Source of the DNA: Deinococcus koreensis
Lineage (GTDB): Bacteria > Deinococcota > Deinococci > Deinococcales > Deinococcaceae
Length of the DNA stretch: 64,000 nt
Direction: 5' to 3'
Assembly: GCF_002901445.1 (NCBI RefSeq)
Contig: NZ_PPPD01000004.1
Span: 62,001 to 126,000, forward strand
Both the position numbers and the translations under genes were made by a program. Below the pieces are notes generated by a model that worked only from the letters and a program-made list of their open reading frames with translations, ran no database searches and was not told where the DNA came from. This document shows, piece by piece, positions 1 through 7,553 of the stretch (the first letter of the stretch is position 1; each line of letters begins with the position of its first letter).

Positions 1-1
1 G

Positions 2-433
2 GGATCGGTGCAGACACCGGACGGTGCCTTGCGGGCCTTCCCTGAGCCCGCCGACCTCGTCAGGGCGTCCGCTGCTGAACTGGCCGGCTTGCTGCACAAC
101 TCGCGCAAGGGTGACGCTCTGGCCGCCGCCGCGCAGGCGTTCGGGCAGGTGAACGAGGCATGGCTGCGTCAGGAGCCGTATGACGAAGTGAAGGCTTGGC
201 TGTGCCGCATTCGTGGGATTGGCCCCTGGTCGGCGACCTTTGTGCTACTGCGGGGGCTGGGGCGCATGGACAACCTGCCCCTGGACGACCCGGGCAATGT
301 GTTGACCCGGGAGATGATGAGCGCGGCCACCAAAATGTACGGCCCCCTGAGCGTCCAGGCACTGAGGGAGCGCGCCTGCCACTACGGAGTTTGGCAGGGG
401 TATTGGGGACACTATCTACGGGCGACGGGGTGA
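2..433 (+). CDS. DNA-3-methyladenine glycosylase (AlkA-like), 3' part
   Basis: The reading frame is already open at the window edge, so the N-terminus is missing and the GTG at position 8 is probably internal. The visible 140 residues carry a helix-hairpin-helix glycosylase core: CRIRGIGPWSA is the hairpin (K/R-x-x-x-GxGxWTA pattern) and PLDDPGN carries the acidic residue expected about 20 residues later in the HhH-GPD superfamily. Such enzymes remove alkylated bases from DNA to start base-excision repair. The C-terminal helices (ALRERACHYGVWQGYW) fit the end of AlkA-type proteins. Another HhH-GPD subfamily is possible, because the substrate pocket lies mostly in the missing half. Confidence 0.75.
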   Translation, partial: GSVQTPDGALRAFPEPADLVRASAAELAGLLHNSRKGDALAAAAQAFGQVNEAWLRQEPYDEVKAWLCRIRGIGPWSATFVLLRGLGRMDNLPLDDPGNVLTREMMSAATKMYGPLSVQALRERACHYGVWQGYWGHYLRATG

Positions 434-622
434 ACTGTCTTGAGCCTGGCAGGCAACAGGCTACCCACCGGAAGCGCCTATCGACGTCACAGAGAGAACA
501 GGCGTCCTGCACGAGTCATTCCCCCTATCGAACCAAAAGCTCTCAATCCCGCATGCTTCCATAACAGCTCACATCGGGTCGTTTGAGGGGTGTTATGGAG
601 TGCGTAATCCTGTGTAGCCTCA

Positions 623-1255
623 ATGAAATGTGACTTCTTGCGTATGCAGTATGAGAAGGTCAGCTTTAGTCTCATAGAGAAGAGGTGCGCTCAAACGGCG
701 TTCCACAGGAGTTTCTTGAGCAATTCGGATGTGAAGCAGTCCCCCGCTGTTCGTCTCCTTGAAGCCCTCAACACCCCCGAAGGCCCAGCGCGAATATTCA
801 GGAAGCAGAGTAGCGGCAGCTACCTTGCTGAGCATGGTGGACATGCCTGGGAGGTCACTTTGAGTGATCTACAGACTCTCAATCCCACCAAGTATCTCGA
901 CGAGGGGCCTTCGTCGAAGGAAAGAGCCGATCAGGAAGAATTTCTAGAACGCATTCGCTTCAGCAAACAGCGTTCAGCTCCAACCCTCTACCGGCGCTCA
1001 GAAGCAGGTCTTCGGTTCGCTCAGCAACAGCAGCAGGCCAACCGAGTTGAGGCTGCCCAGGAGGCTGCGTGGACGCGTGTGAGTAGACGAGTGAAACGGC
1101 CCAGAACTACCGCGCGCTCTGGCCAGTCTGAGCGGCCCCCTCTCACTCCTGAGGCGGTAGAGCATCTGCGACAGCATCTGGCTCTTGCCAAAGAAAGCCG
1201 AGAGAAGGAAAACGCGGAAGTACCCTTCTGGATGCGTCCCAGCCGCGACGACTAA
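623..1255 (+). CDS. Hypothetical protein, charged C-terminal half
   Basis: This 210-residue protein was not recognised. The first half is mixed; the second half is rich in Arg, Gln, Glu and Lys (a run of five Gln near residue 135, then basic stretches such as RRVKRPR), suggesting coiled or nucleic-acid-contacting segments. No signal peptide or membrane segment is visible. No clear ribosome-binding site precedes the ATG at 623, and an internal ATG at 644 is an alternative. It converges with the restriction enzyme gene, with a hairpin between them. Its GC content is lower than the plasmid backbone. Confidence 0.5.
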   Translation: MKCDFLRMQYEKVSFSLIEKRCAQTAFHRSFLSNSDVKQSPAVRLLEALNTPEGPARIFRKQSSGSYLAEHGGHAWEVTLSDLQTLNPTKYLDEGPSSKERADQEEFLERIRFSKQRSAPTLYRRSEAGLRFAQQQQQANRVEAAQEAAWTRVSRRVKRPRTTARSGQSERPPLTPEAVEHLRQHLALAKESREKENAEVPFWMRPSRDD

Positions 1256-1399
1256 CATCCCGCTGAAAACATGAACTGATGGTGTTGCACCTCTTCAATG
1301 GAACGCCGATCAGGAAACATGTTGGTTGGAAAACTGCCTGTCAGCAGCTCGGTGCATAAGCTTGACCCCGGCTGCATTCGACTCTATATTTAAGAAATC

Positions 1400-1421
1400 A
1401 AGGCGGCCGAGAGGTCGCCTT
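1400..1421. terminator. Hairpin between convergent genes
   Basis: A 9-bp stem (AAGGCGGCC with GGTCGCCTT, one G-T wobble) has a GAGA loop and pyrimidine-rich flanks on both sides. It lies between the 623-1255 gene and the convergent restriction enzyme, so it could end transcription from either direction. Confidence 0.55.
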
Positions 1422-1446
1422 CTTCGTTCACTTCTGCCTTTGCGTG

Positions 1447-4326
1447 TCATGCTTCCCTGCGCTTCCTGCCAGCTTTAGCGGGGGCGCTCTGGCTGGCCAG
1501 CGTGGGCACCAGCTCTTGGTACTGGGTGAGCAGCACGGCTAGGCGCTGGGCCTCTGTACTGCCCGTCTTGAGCCCATATAGGGCGTCCACTGCCCGGTCT
1601 AGGGCGTTGTGGGCGTCTCTCAGAGCACGAGGCATGGTCAGGGGGTCATACAGCTGCGCCAGTGTGCTGCTGGGGTGCTGTTTGCGGGCCTCTAGCACCT
1701 GCTGGGCGGCCTTCTCCACGGCCTGCACCTGCTTGGGCTTGAGGGCGGCCCGGTCAAGCCAGGGAAAGGTGTTGTAGACGAGATCGGACGAATAGCGGTA
1801 ATCCGACTTGATACGCCCCCCAACGGCATGTAACCAAGCCATATGAACAGCGCTGCTGATGATCCCGAAGGTGAAGAGGTCGGCGTCAGGCACAAAGAAA
1901 ACAGAATTATTGACGATGGTTTCAGTGCCCAGATAGCCGAATGGCACGTAGTCGCGGTTCTCGCTGGTGTGGGCTGGAATGACCACGTACTGCCCTGCTG
2001 GGTGCCTGTTTTCCACAAACTCCCCTGCTCGGCTGGCCCATTCCCGCGTTTGCGCCTTCTGGCTGGCTGCCCTGAACTCCCGCACGCGCTGCATGCGCTC
2101 TCGTACCTTGGACAACTTCGCCAGTTCGTGCGGCTCGGCCTCAGGCAGCCACAGCACCCAACGGTGACCACCTTGTATAAAATCCTCTGCACCAACAAGA
2201 GGTCTGATGAATTTTCCGGCTTCCGGTTCGACCTTCAACAGGGCGTCCAGCTCGGCCTGGGTGGAGATGATCAGGTTCCCCTCTGTCGGGGTGTTCTTCA
2301 ACTGCTCTCGCGTTCCGTCCACGGGCTTATTTCCATATACAACCTGCTGCACGTTGTTCAGGAAGGGTTGGCGGCGCTTGGTCACGATCACGTCGGGCGC
2401 GTTGGTCAGATACGCATTGATGAACGTCGCCGGGTGCTCCACTGGCAGCGCTTTGGGGCTGCTGTAACTGAACAGGCGGCGCGGCCCGCTGGCCTGAGCG
2501 CTGGGCTGGAATTGGACAATCACGCAATGGACGGCGGCCTGTCCTGGAGCGTCGTTACTCCACTTGAACGTGCGGTGGGCGGCGGTGATGGTCATGCGCT
2601 GGTCGCGCAGCATCGACCCCCAGAGGGGCGCGACCTGCTCGCCCTGGGTCACGCTGTTGGTGCTCACCAGGGCGGCGGCGGTCTGAAGCTGGGGAAACTC
2701 GCGCGTCACGGCCTGCATGAGCTTCGCGGCCTTCATGTACCACGCGGCCACGTAGTCCAGCTTCCCGGCCTCCTGCGCGCCCTGAAAGATCTGCACGAGT
2801 TGCTGGCGCTGGGCGGGGGTCATCAGACTTGAACCGATGAAGGGTGGATTGCCAACGATGTACACGCGGGAAAGCTGGGTGGCGTCGGCCGCTAGGTTGA
2901 GGTGATCCTTCCAATCGACGTCCAGCGCGTCCCCGTGCCGGATGTGCGCGGCCTGGGTCAGCGGCAGGTTCACAAAGTTCCGGCCGAGCTTGCGGCTGGC
3001 CTCGATGTTCATCTGGTGGTCAGCCAACCACATGGCCACCCGCGCAATCTGTGAGGGGAACTCGTCGTACTCGATGCCGTAGAACTGCCCCACGTTGACC
3101 CTGAGCCGGAACGCGATATCCAGCAGCCCCTGACCGCCCGCGCTGCGCCCTTCGAGGGCGAGCAGTTCCACCAGGGCGTCCAGCTCCAGCCGGCGCAGCT
3201 CGCGGTAGGCCAACAGCAGGAAGTTCCCCGATCCGCACGCCGGGTCGAGGAAGCGCAGCCGGGGCAGCAGATCCAGCAACTTTTGAAGCCTGCTCTGACT
3301 CCCCCTGGCCGCCTCCCGCTCGGCGTGCAGCTCGTCGAGGAACAGCGGCCCCAGGGCTTTCAGGATGTTGACCTCTGAGGTGTAGTGCGCGCCCAGGTTG
3401 CGGCGCTCGGTCTCATCCATGACCGCCTGGAACATGCTGCCGAAGATGGCCGGCGAAACGGCCCCCCAGTCCAGCGTGCAGGCGTCCAGCAGCATCTGGC
3501 GCATTTTCGGGGAGAAGTCCGCAAGGTCGATGCGCTCGCTGAACAGCTCGCCGTTCACGTAGGGGAAAGCCTTCAGCCAGTCCGGCAGGTTCGCCTGTCG
3601 GCGGTCTTTCGGCGTGTCGAGCACCTGGAACAGTCGCCCCAGGACGCTGCCGGTGTCCTCGCCGTCGCTGCGGGTGTGGTCGGCCAGCAGGTCGTAGAAC
3701 AATCCCCGCTCATCCCACAGACCCGTGTCGTCCCCGAACAGCAGGAACAGCAGCCGAACCAGCAGCAGCTCCAGGGCGTGCCCGGTGTACCCGCTGTCCT
3801 CCAGCAGGTTGTGCAGCTTGCCCATCTGCTGAGCGGCCTTGACGTTCACCGGGTCGGCCTCGCGCTGGTGCCGGAGCTGCTTGCCGATCAGGAACGCGAA
3901 GCGCTCCACCTGGCGGGGCAAATCCGACACGAGGAACTCTTCGGCCTGTCCGGTGGCCACCTCCTGCAAGCGGATCTGCCCGAAGTCGGACACCGCCACC
4001 CACTGGGGGCGCTCGTGTTCCTCCAAGACCTGGACGTACTCCAGCGCCTGCGCGGTCGCTTCGCCCAGGTCACGGCCCTTACTCTTGTGTTCCGCCATGA
4101 ACAGCCCAGGCCAGAGCAGATCAATTCGTCCCCGCCCGCTGCCCTTCTCCAGCCCCTTCACCTTGCGCTCGAAGGCAGCCACGCGGCGGCGGTCGATGCC
4201 GTACACCGCCAGGAATTCATTCCAGAAGGTCTGGGCCTCGGCGTTCTCTTTGGTGGCGTCGGCCCAGCGCTCGGCAAACTGCGCGGCACGGGTACGGATT
4301 TCATTCCAGGTGAGCATGTGCGCCAC
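1447..4326 (-). CDS. Type IIL (MmeI-like) restriction-modification enzyme
   Basis: This 959-residue chain is predicted to cut DNA and to methylate adenine. Near the N-terminus D69, E79 and K81 form a D-x9-E-x-K endonuclease motif within GRIDLLWPG and MAEHKSKG, the arrangement known for MmeI. A helical spacer (about 150-340) leads to an adenine methyltransferase with motif I (DPACGSGNF, D361) and motif IV (NPPF, 493-496). The C-terminal third should hold the target-recognition domain, so one gene gives both activities. The start may be GTG at 4326 or ATG at 4317. Upstream lies an RHH-type gene 6 bp away, and an AT-rich insert follows beyond it. The frame looks intact. Confidence 0.9.
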   Translation of the reverse strand: MAHMLTWNEIRTRAAQFAERWADATKENAEAQTFWNEFLAVYGIDRRRVAAFERKVKGLEKGSGRGRIDLLWPGLFMAEHKSKGRDLGEATAQALEYVQVLEEHERPQWVAVSDFGQIRLQEVATGQAEEFLVSDLPRQVERFAFLIGKQLRHQREADPVNVKAAQQMGKLHNLLEDSGYTGHALELLLVRLLFLLFGDDTGLWDERGLFYDLLADHTRSDGEDTGSVLGRLFQVLDTPKDRRQANLPDWLKAFPYVNGELFSERIDLADFSPKMRQMLLDACTLDWGAVSPAIFGSMFQAVMDETERRNLGAHYTSEVNILKALGPLFLDELHAEREAARGSQSRLQKLLDLLPRLRFLDPACGSGNFLLLAYRELRRLELDALVELLALEGRSAGGQGLLDIAFRLRVNVGQFYGIEYDEFPSQIARVAMWLADHQMNIEASRKLGRNFVNLPLTQAAHIRHGDALDVDWKDHLNLAADATQLSRVYIVGNPPFIGSSLMTPAQRQQLVQIFQGAQEAGKLDYVAAWYMKAAKLMQAVTREFPQLQTAAALVSTNSVTQGEQVAPLWGSMLRDQRMTITAAHRTFKWSNDAPGQAAVHCVIVQFQPSAQASGPRRLFSYSSPKALPVEHPATFINAYLTNAPDVIVTKRRQPFLNNVQQVVYGNKPVDGTREQLKNTPTEGNLIISTQAELDALLKVEPEAGKFIRPLVGAEDFIQGGHRWVLWLPEAEPHELAKLSKVRERMQRVREFRAASQKAQTREWASRAGEFVENRHPAGQYVVIPAHTSENRDYVPFGYLGTETIVNNSVFFVPDADLFTFGIISSAVHMAWLHAVGGRIKSDYRYSSDLVYNTFPWLDRAALKPKQVQAVEKAAQQVLEARKQHPSSTLAQLYDPLTMPRALRDAHNALDRAVDALYGLKTGSTEAQRLAVLLTQYQELVPTLASQSAPAKAGRKRREA

Positions 4327-4332
4327 AGTCTC

Positions 4333-4568
4333 TCACTTGACTGGGCCGCTGTCGCCCAAGCCTGGCGACGCCACCCCTAACCCTGGGGGCAGGGGCAGAG
4401 TGGCCGCCTGCTTCCTTTTGGTAGCTGTGGCTCGCTCCTCTATCACTTGGGACAGCATCTCCGACCGGCTTAGGCCTGCGGCGGTCGCCCAGGCGTCGAG
4501 TTGCGCTTTCAGGTCTGGTGGGAGAGTGACGGTGAGCCGCTCATACTTCTTTTCAGTTTAATTTCCAC
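4333..4568 (-). pseudogene. Ribbon-helix-helix protein, frame broken near start
   Basis: Read on the minus strand, about 68 codons encode a CopG/Arc-type ribbon-helix-helix: the strand ERLTVTLPP, then two helices DLKAQLDAWATAAG and SRSEMLSQVIEERA. A Pro/Gly-rich tail ends 6 bp before the restriction enzyme start. The frame has no ATG, GTG or TTG before the domain and meets TAA five codons upstream of it. The neighbouring frame starts at GTG 4568 (VEIKLK...) with GAAGAGG just before it. One extra A in the AAAAG run near 4548-4555 would join the two. It would be a likely repressor of the restriction gene. Whether this is a true mutation, a sequencing error or a recoding site cannot be told here. 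Confidence 0.55.
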
Positions 4569-4752
4569 AGCCTCTTCGGTGTTTTGTCATCACAACTCAA
4601 AACTTATCAATATTTGTTTGTGTATTCTATTCATAATGGTTTAGTAAGTGGGAGTAAAACGAGTGGAAGGTCAAGTCGTGACTCGTATTAAGTCACTGAT
4701 GGTCAATCTATGAAAAGGAGATTCAGTTTACATGTTGAGTAGTAATGTCGAG

Positions 4753-5673
4753 TCAAATTCTATACGGTATTTTAGAATCTTGAATAATGACTGTTTCTTG
4801 ATCGTTTTTTTGCAAAAATACTTTTAGACCTTTGTTTATTCTATGAAAATCACTGTTAGGCCCAACTCTAATAGATTTTATTGGTAATTTTAAGTCCTCT
4901 GATTTTAGAATCAGATGTGGGACAAATATTCCATTTTGGACTCTGTACGACAAGCCTTCATGTCCAAGAAAATCAAGTATTCCAAAACTCGCCCGCACTT
5001 CAGATTCTTCTCTAAAATTATAATTTTTAAGCAATCCCAAATAGTCGGACAGGAATCTAAGACAATGGTTTGAGCAGGTAGCGTCTTCAGATACGCCAAA
5101 CTCAATAAGTTTATCATAATATTCCTGTATAATGTTGCGTAATAGCGCTGACTTTTCAGGTCTTGAATACATGACGTTATCGAAAATATTCAATATAATC
5201 ATATTTGCTCTTTGAGCAGAATTGAAGAATTCGCCTAACTTATCAATATCAAACTCTATACAGAAACCTACTGATGTACTACCATATCCTCGCCATTGAC
5301 TTAATTGGTCACCATTGTTAGTAAAGCAAATTAGGTAAGTAGAATTAGCAGACTCATCATCTTCGTCAGATTTTAGACTCGCCACAAACTCTTTGTAAGT
5401 TGGGTCTGTTCGTGGTTGTTCAAGAATTTCATCGACAACTCTATTCTTTTCTTTTATACCATGCACTATTTCCTCTTTGTCGTTGAGAAAGTTAGCACTT
5501 GTAGCCCATAGAGAATTAGTTTCTACAATCCCTTTAAGCCCAGCAGCTGTTGTATAATGAAAAACAGATGCACTGTCTTTTCGGTGTATTGAACTCTTCC
5601 TTTCTATGAGAGAGGAGATCTTGAGTCGTATAGAACTAGCTATACTTCCATAGATTTTATAATCTTCTGACAT
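4753..5673 (-). CDS. DUF2971 family protein
   Basis: A 306-residue protein with the hallmarks of DUF2971: FHYTTAAGLKGIV near residue 38, WATSANFLNDKEE, and CFTNNGDQLSQWRGYG near residue 116. The biochemical role of the family is not established; members often occur on mobile islands and beside defence genes. Codon use is strongly AT-rich (AAT, TTA and ATA are frequent), unlike the surrounding replicon, which indicates recent transfer. The ATG at 5673 has no strong ribosome-binding site. No signal peptide or membrane helix is seen, so a cytosolic protein is likely. Confidence 0.75.
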   Translation of the reverse strand: MSEDYKIYGSIASSIRLKISSLIERKSSIHRKDSASVFHYTTAAGLKGIVETNSLWATSANFLNDKEEIVHGIKEKNRVVDEILEQPRTDPTYKEFVASLKSDEDDESANSTYLICFTNNGDQLSQWRGYGSTSVGFCIEFDIDKLGEFFNSAQRANMIILNIFDNVMYSRPEKSALLRNIIQEYYDKLIEFGVSEDATCSNHCLRFLSDYLGLLKNYNFREESEVRASFGILDFLGHEGLSYRVQNGIFVPHLILKSEDLKLPIKSIRVGPNSDFHRINKGLKVFLQKNDQETVIIQDSKIPYRI

Positions 5674-5752
5674 TCCTTAAAAAGTATCATGTTCGTCCGC
5701 CGGGGGGTGATTAGCAGCTGAATTGCTTCCCCCTCCCCGAATTGGTGTTAAG

Positions 5753-5807
5753 GGTGAGAAAACTGGCCCCTTTTTACCCGGCTAAAATCTCATAATATTT
5801 TCTCACC
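5753..5807. repeat. 10-bp perfect inverted repeat with 35-nt spacer
   Basis: GGTGAGAAAA at 5753-5762 is exactly complementary to TTTTCTCACC at 5798-5807. The repeat lies in the 594-bp stretch between the two AT-rich genes, which holds no other clear gene apart from a possible 44-codon ORF. It could be an RNA stem, an operator or the end of a small element. Confidence 0.4.
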
Positions 5808-5862
5808 TAAAGCTATTTAGGGGAAAAGTTGAGGATTTTGGAATGGTTGGTGAGGGGGTGTT

Positions 5863-5997
5863 ATGCCAGTGGAGCTCAATTCTGACCGGAGGGCACTGCA
5901 AGCCAGATTTATTGACGACGGCGCAGGTTTGCATCGATGCGATGGAATGTGCGCCGCTCTGGGTGGAGCTTGCTGCCGTCAAATTCACGCAGACTAA
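5863..5997 (+). CDS. Possible small ORF, 44 residues
   Basis: An ATG at 5863 follows a purine-rich ribosome-binding site (GAGGGGG, 6 bp upstream) and opens a 44-residue frame beginning MPVELNSDRRALQARF and containing four cysteines (HRCDGMCAALGGACC). It runs opposite to its AT-rich neighbours and has higher GC. It is not recognised; it could be a small cysteine-containing protein or a fragment of a lost gene. Support is only the start context and the absence of any other gene here. Confidence 0.25.
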   Translation: MPVELNSDRRALQARFIDDGAGLHRCDGMCAALGGACCRQIHAD

Positions 5998-6267
5998 CGT
6001 CGTTGCCAATAGAACAGAATCTCTTGCTGATTAATGATCACAATTTTACTCTTTATGCTTGTATAAAGGATTTTACCATAGTGGGTAAGATAAGTAGTTT
6101 GCAATGCAACAAGTCATATATTATAACAATTTGAATATGGAAAAACAATTTTACTTCTTCCAGCATTTGCATAAAAGAATCCAATAGCGTGTGCCTCTTT
6201 AAATACGGCTTGAGTAGGCTCCTCCAAATAGTAACTAGAAATAGAGCTCAGAGCTCTACTCAGAATA

Positions 6268-7092
6268 CTACTTATCTGAGCTGGGGAGTGCAAACGTCGA
6301 GCTGATATATTTGTATCCAACAAGTAGAAATGGGGTAAAGTATTTGTAAGATTCTACAAGTTTTTGTGCACCTTCAGCCATCTCAATACATTTCTTCCAA
6401 ATTTCCCAAACATCTGCCTCGCTATCTCCGGTCTTCTGATCCATAATAACGTTCTGAACATTTTGGCCAAGCAGCATATCAATATTATTAAGCATTTTTT
6501 CAGGGCCAATATAATTTATTCTATTAATGCCATCTAGAATTGCAAGCAGAGTTTGAATCAATTTATCCCTGACAGAATCATCAAGGCTAGATCTGTGGAT
6601 AAAATCTATGATTTCATTTATTTTTTCACTTATAGCATTTATTTCATCTAAAGGTATTATGCTTTCTATCTCTTTATCAGCTAGATTGTCACCTACGAGC
6701 TCAACTCTAGCTAAGACTTCATTAGAAAAGCCATGAATTATGTCCGCGTGATCATTTATAGTGTTGGATATATATAAATCCACAACGGTCTGAATATTAG
6801 CAATATTACTTTCTAAAGCTCTCTTAGGAGAGTTTTTTGTCACATACTCAAGAGTCTTTAGGCATATTTTATGCATTTCAGAATAGTCTTCTATCATTTC
6901 CAAAAGACTATAACCATTTTCAGGAACTTCTCTTCCCAGTGAGTAAGATATACACGGGCCTAGTTTAAAATGCCCATCTCCTCTTCTATATTTACTCATC
7001 TCATCGGGGAATTCATAGTTTTTAATCTGCTTAGTTATTTTTATTAGTCTAGACAACGGACTAACAGTTTGTGCGGCCACGTCTTCAGTCAT
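6268..7092 (-). CDS. Unknown AT-rich 274-residue protein
   Basis: Not recognised. The protein appears mostly helical, with many Ile, Asn, Glu and Asp, and a more hydrophobic C-terminal stretch (FTPFLLVGYKYISSTFALP, about 250-268) that could touch a membrane. Base composition is very AT-rich, like the DUF2971 gene, so the two probably arrived together. Its ATG at 7092 overlaps the TGA of the upstream GC-rich gene (ATGA, 4 bp), implying translational coupling. The 594 bp between it and the DUF2971 gene makes a shared operon uncertain. A role in a defence or conflict system is only a guess from location. Confidence 0.55.
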   Translation of the reverse strand: MTEDVAAQTVSPLSRLIKITKQIKNYEFPDEMSKYRRGDGHFKLGPCISYSLGREVPENGYSLLEMIEDYSEMHKICLKTLEYVTKNSPKRALESNIANIQTVVDLYISNTINDHADIIHGFSNEVLARVELVGDNLADKEIESIIPLDEINAISEKINEIIDFIHRSSLDDSVRDKLIQTLLAILDGINRINYIGPEKMLNNIDMLLGQNVQNVIMDQKTGDSEADVWEIWKKCIEMAEGAQKLVESYKYFTPFLLVGYKYISSTFALPSSDK

Positions 7093-7553
7093 TCGCTCTC
7101 CATGTGCGTTCCTGTAGTTTTCACTCTACAAGCCAGCAGGGCCGCTGGTTGGCGCAATTCTCCCCACTCCTGCCGATCTACGTCCAGCCGGGCCAGCTGC
7201 GCCGCGAGCACCTGCAACCCCCCCCGCCCCTGGATCTCTGCCGACCAGGCGTTCCAGATCAGCCGGCAGTACCATCGCCGGGAGTGCTCGTCATTCAGGG
7301 CCCGTGCCAGGGCTGCTCCCAGGATGCCCACCAACGCCGCTCGCTTCGTGACGTGCGCCTCAGCCACCGTCGGCAACAGGTAAATGACGTCTTGCACAGT
7401 CTGGACAGCCTCTCCCAGCTCGTCCGCCGAGAATATCCGGGGGTCAGTGAATAACGGGGGGTTGACCTGTCCCGGAATAACGGCCCACGCCTGTAACTGT
7501 CTTCTCAGGTACTGAGAACTTATAGAAGACTTACTGGTAGTCCGTTGACTCAT
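7089..7553 (-). CDS. Deinococcus-type plasmid protein, 5' end cut by IS
   Basis: About 154 residues from an ATG that lies at the edge of the insertion sequence terminal repeat, so the original N-terminus was probably replaced. The body (SADELGEAVQTVQDV, EAHVTKRAALVGILGAALARAL, SRRWYCRLIWNAWSAEIQGRGGL) is a helical protein of unknown role. A decayed relative lies at 27.96-28.18 kb on the other strand, so this is a family carried more than once on the replicon. The last dozen residues come from the AT-rich DNA, and the stop overlaps the next gene by 4 bp. Confidence 0.5.
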   Translation of the reverse strand: MSQRTTSKSSISSQYLRRQLQAWAVIPGQVNPPLFTDPRIFSADELGEAVQTVQDVIYLLPTVAEAHVTKRAALVGILGAALARALNDEHSRRWYCRLIWNAWSAEIQGRGGLQVLAAQLARLDVDRQEWGELRQPAALLACRVKTTGTHMESE

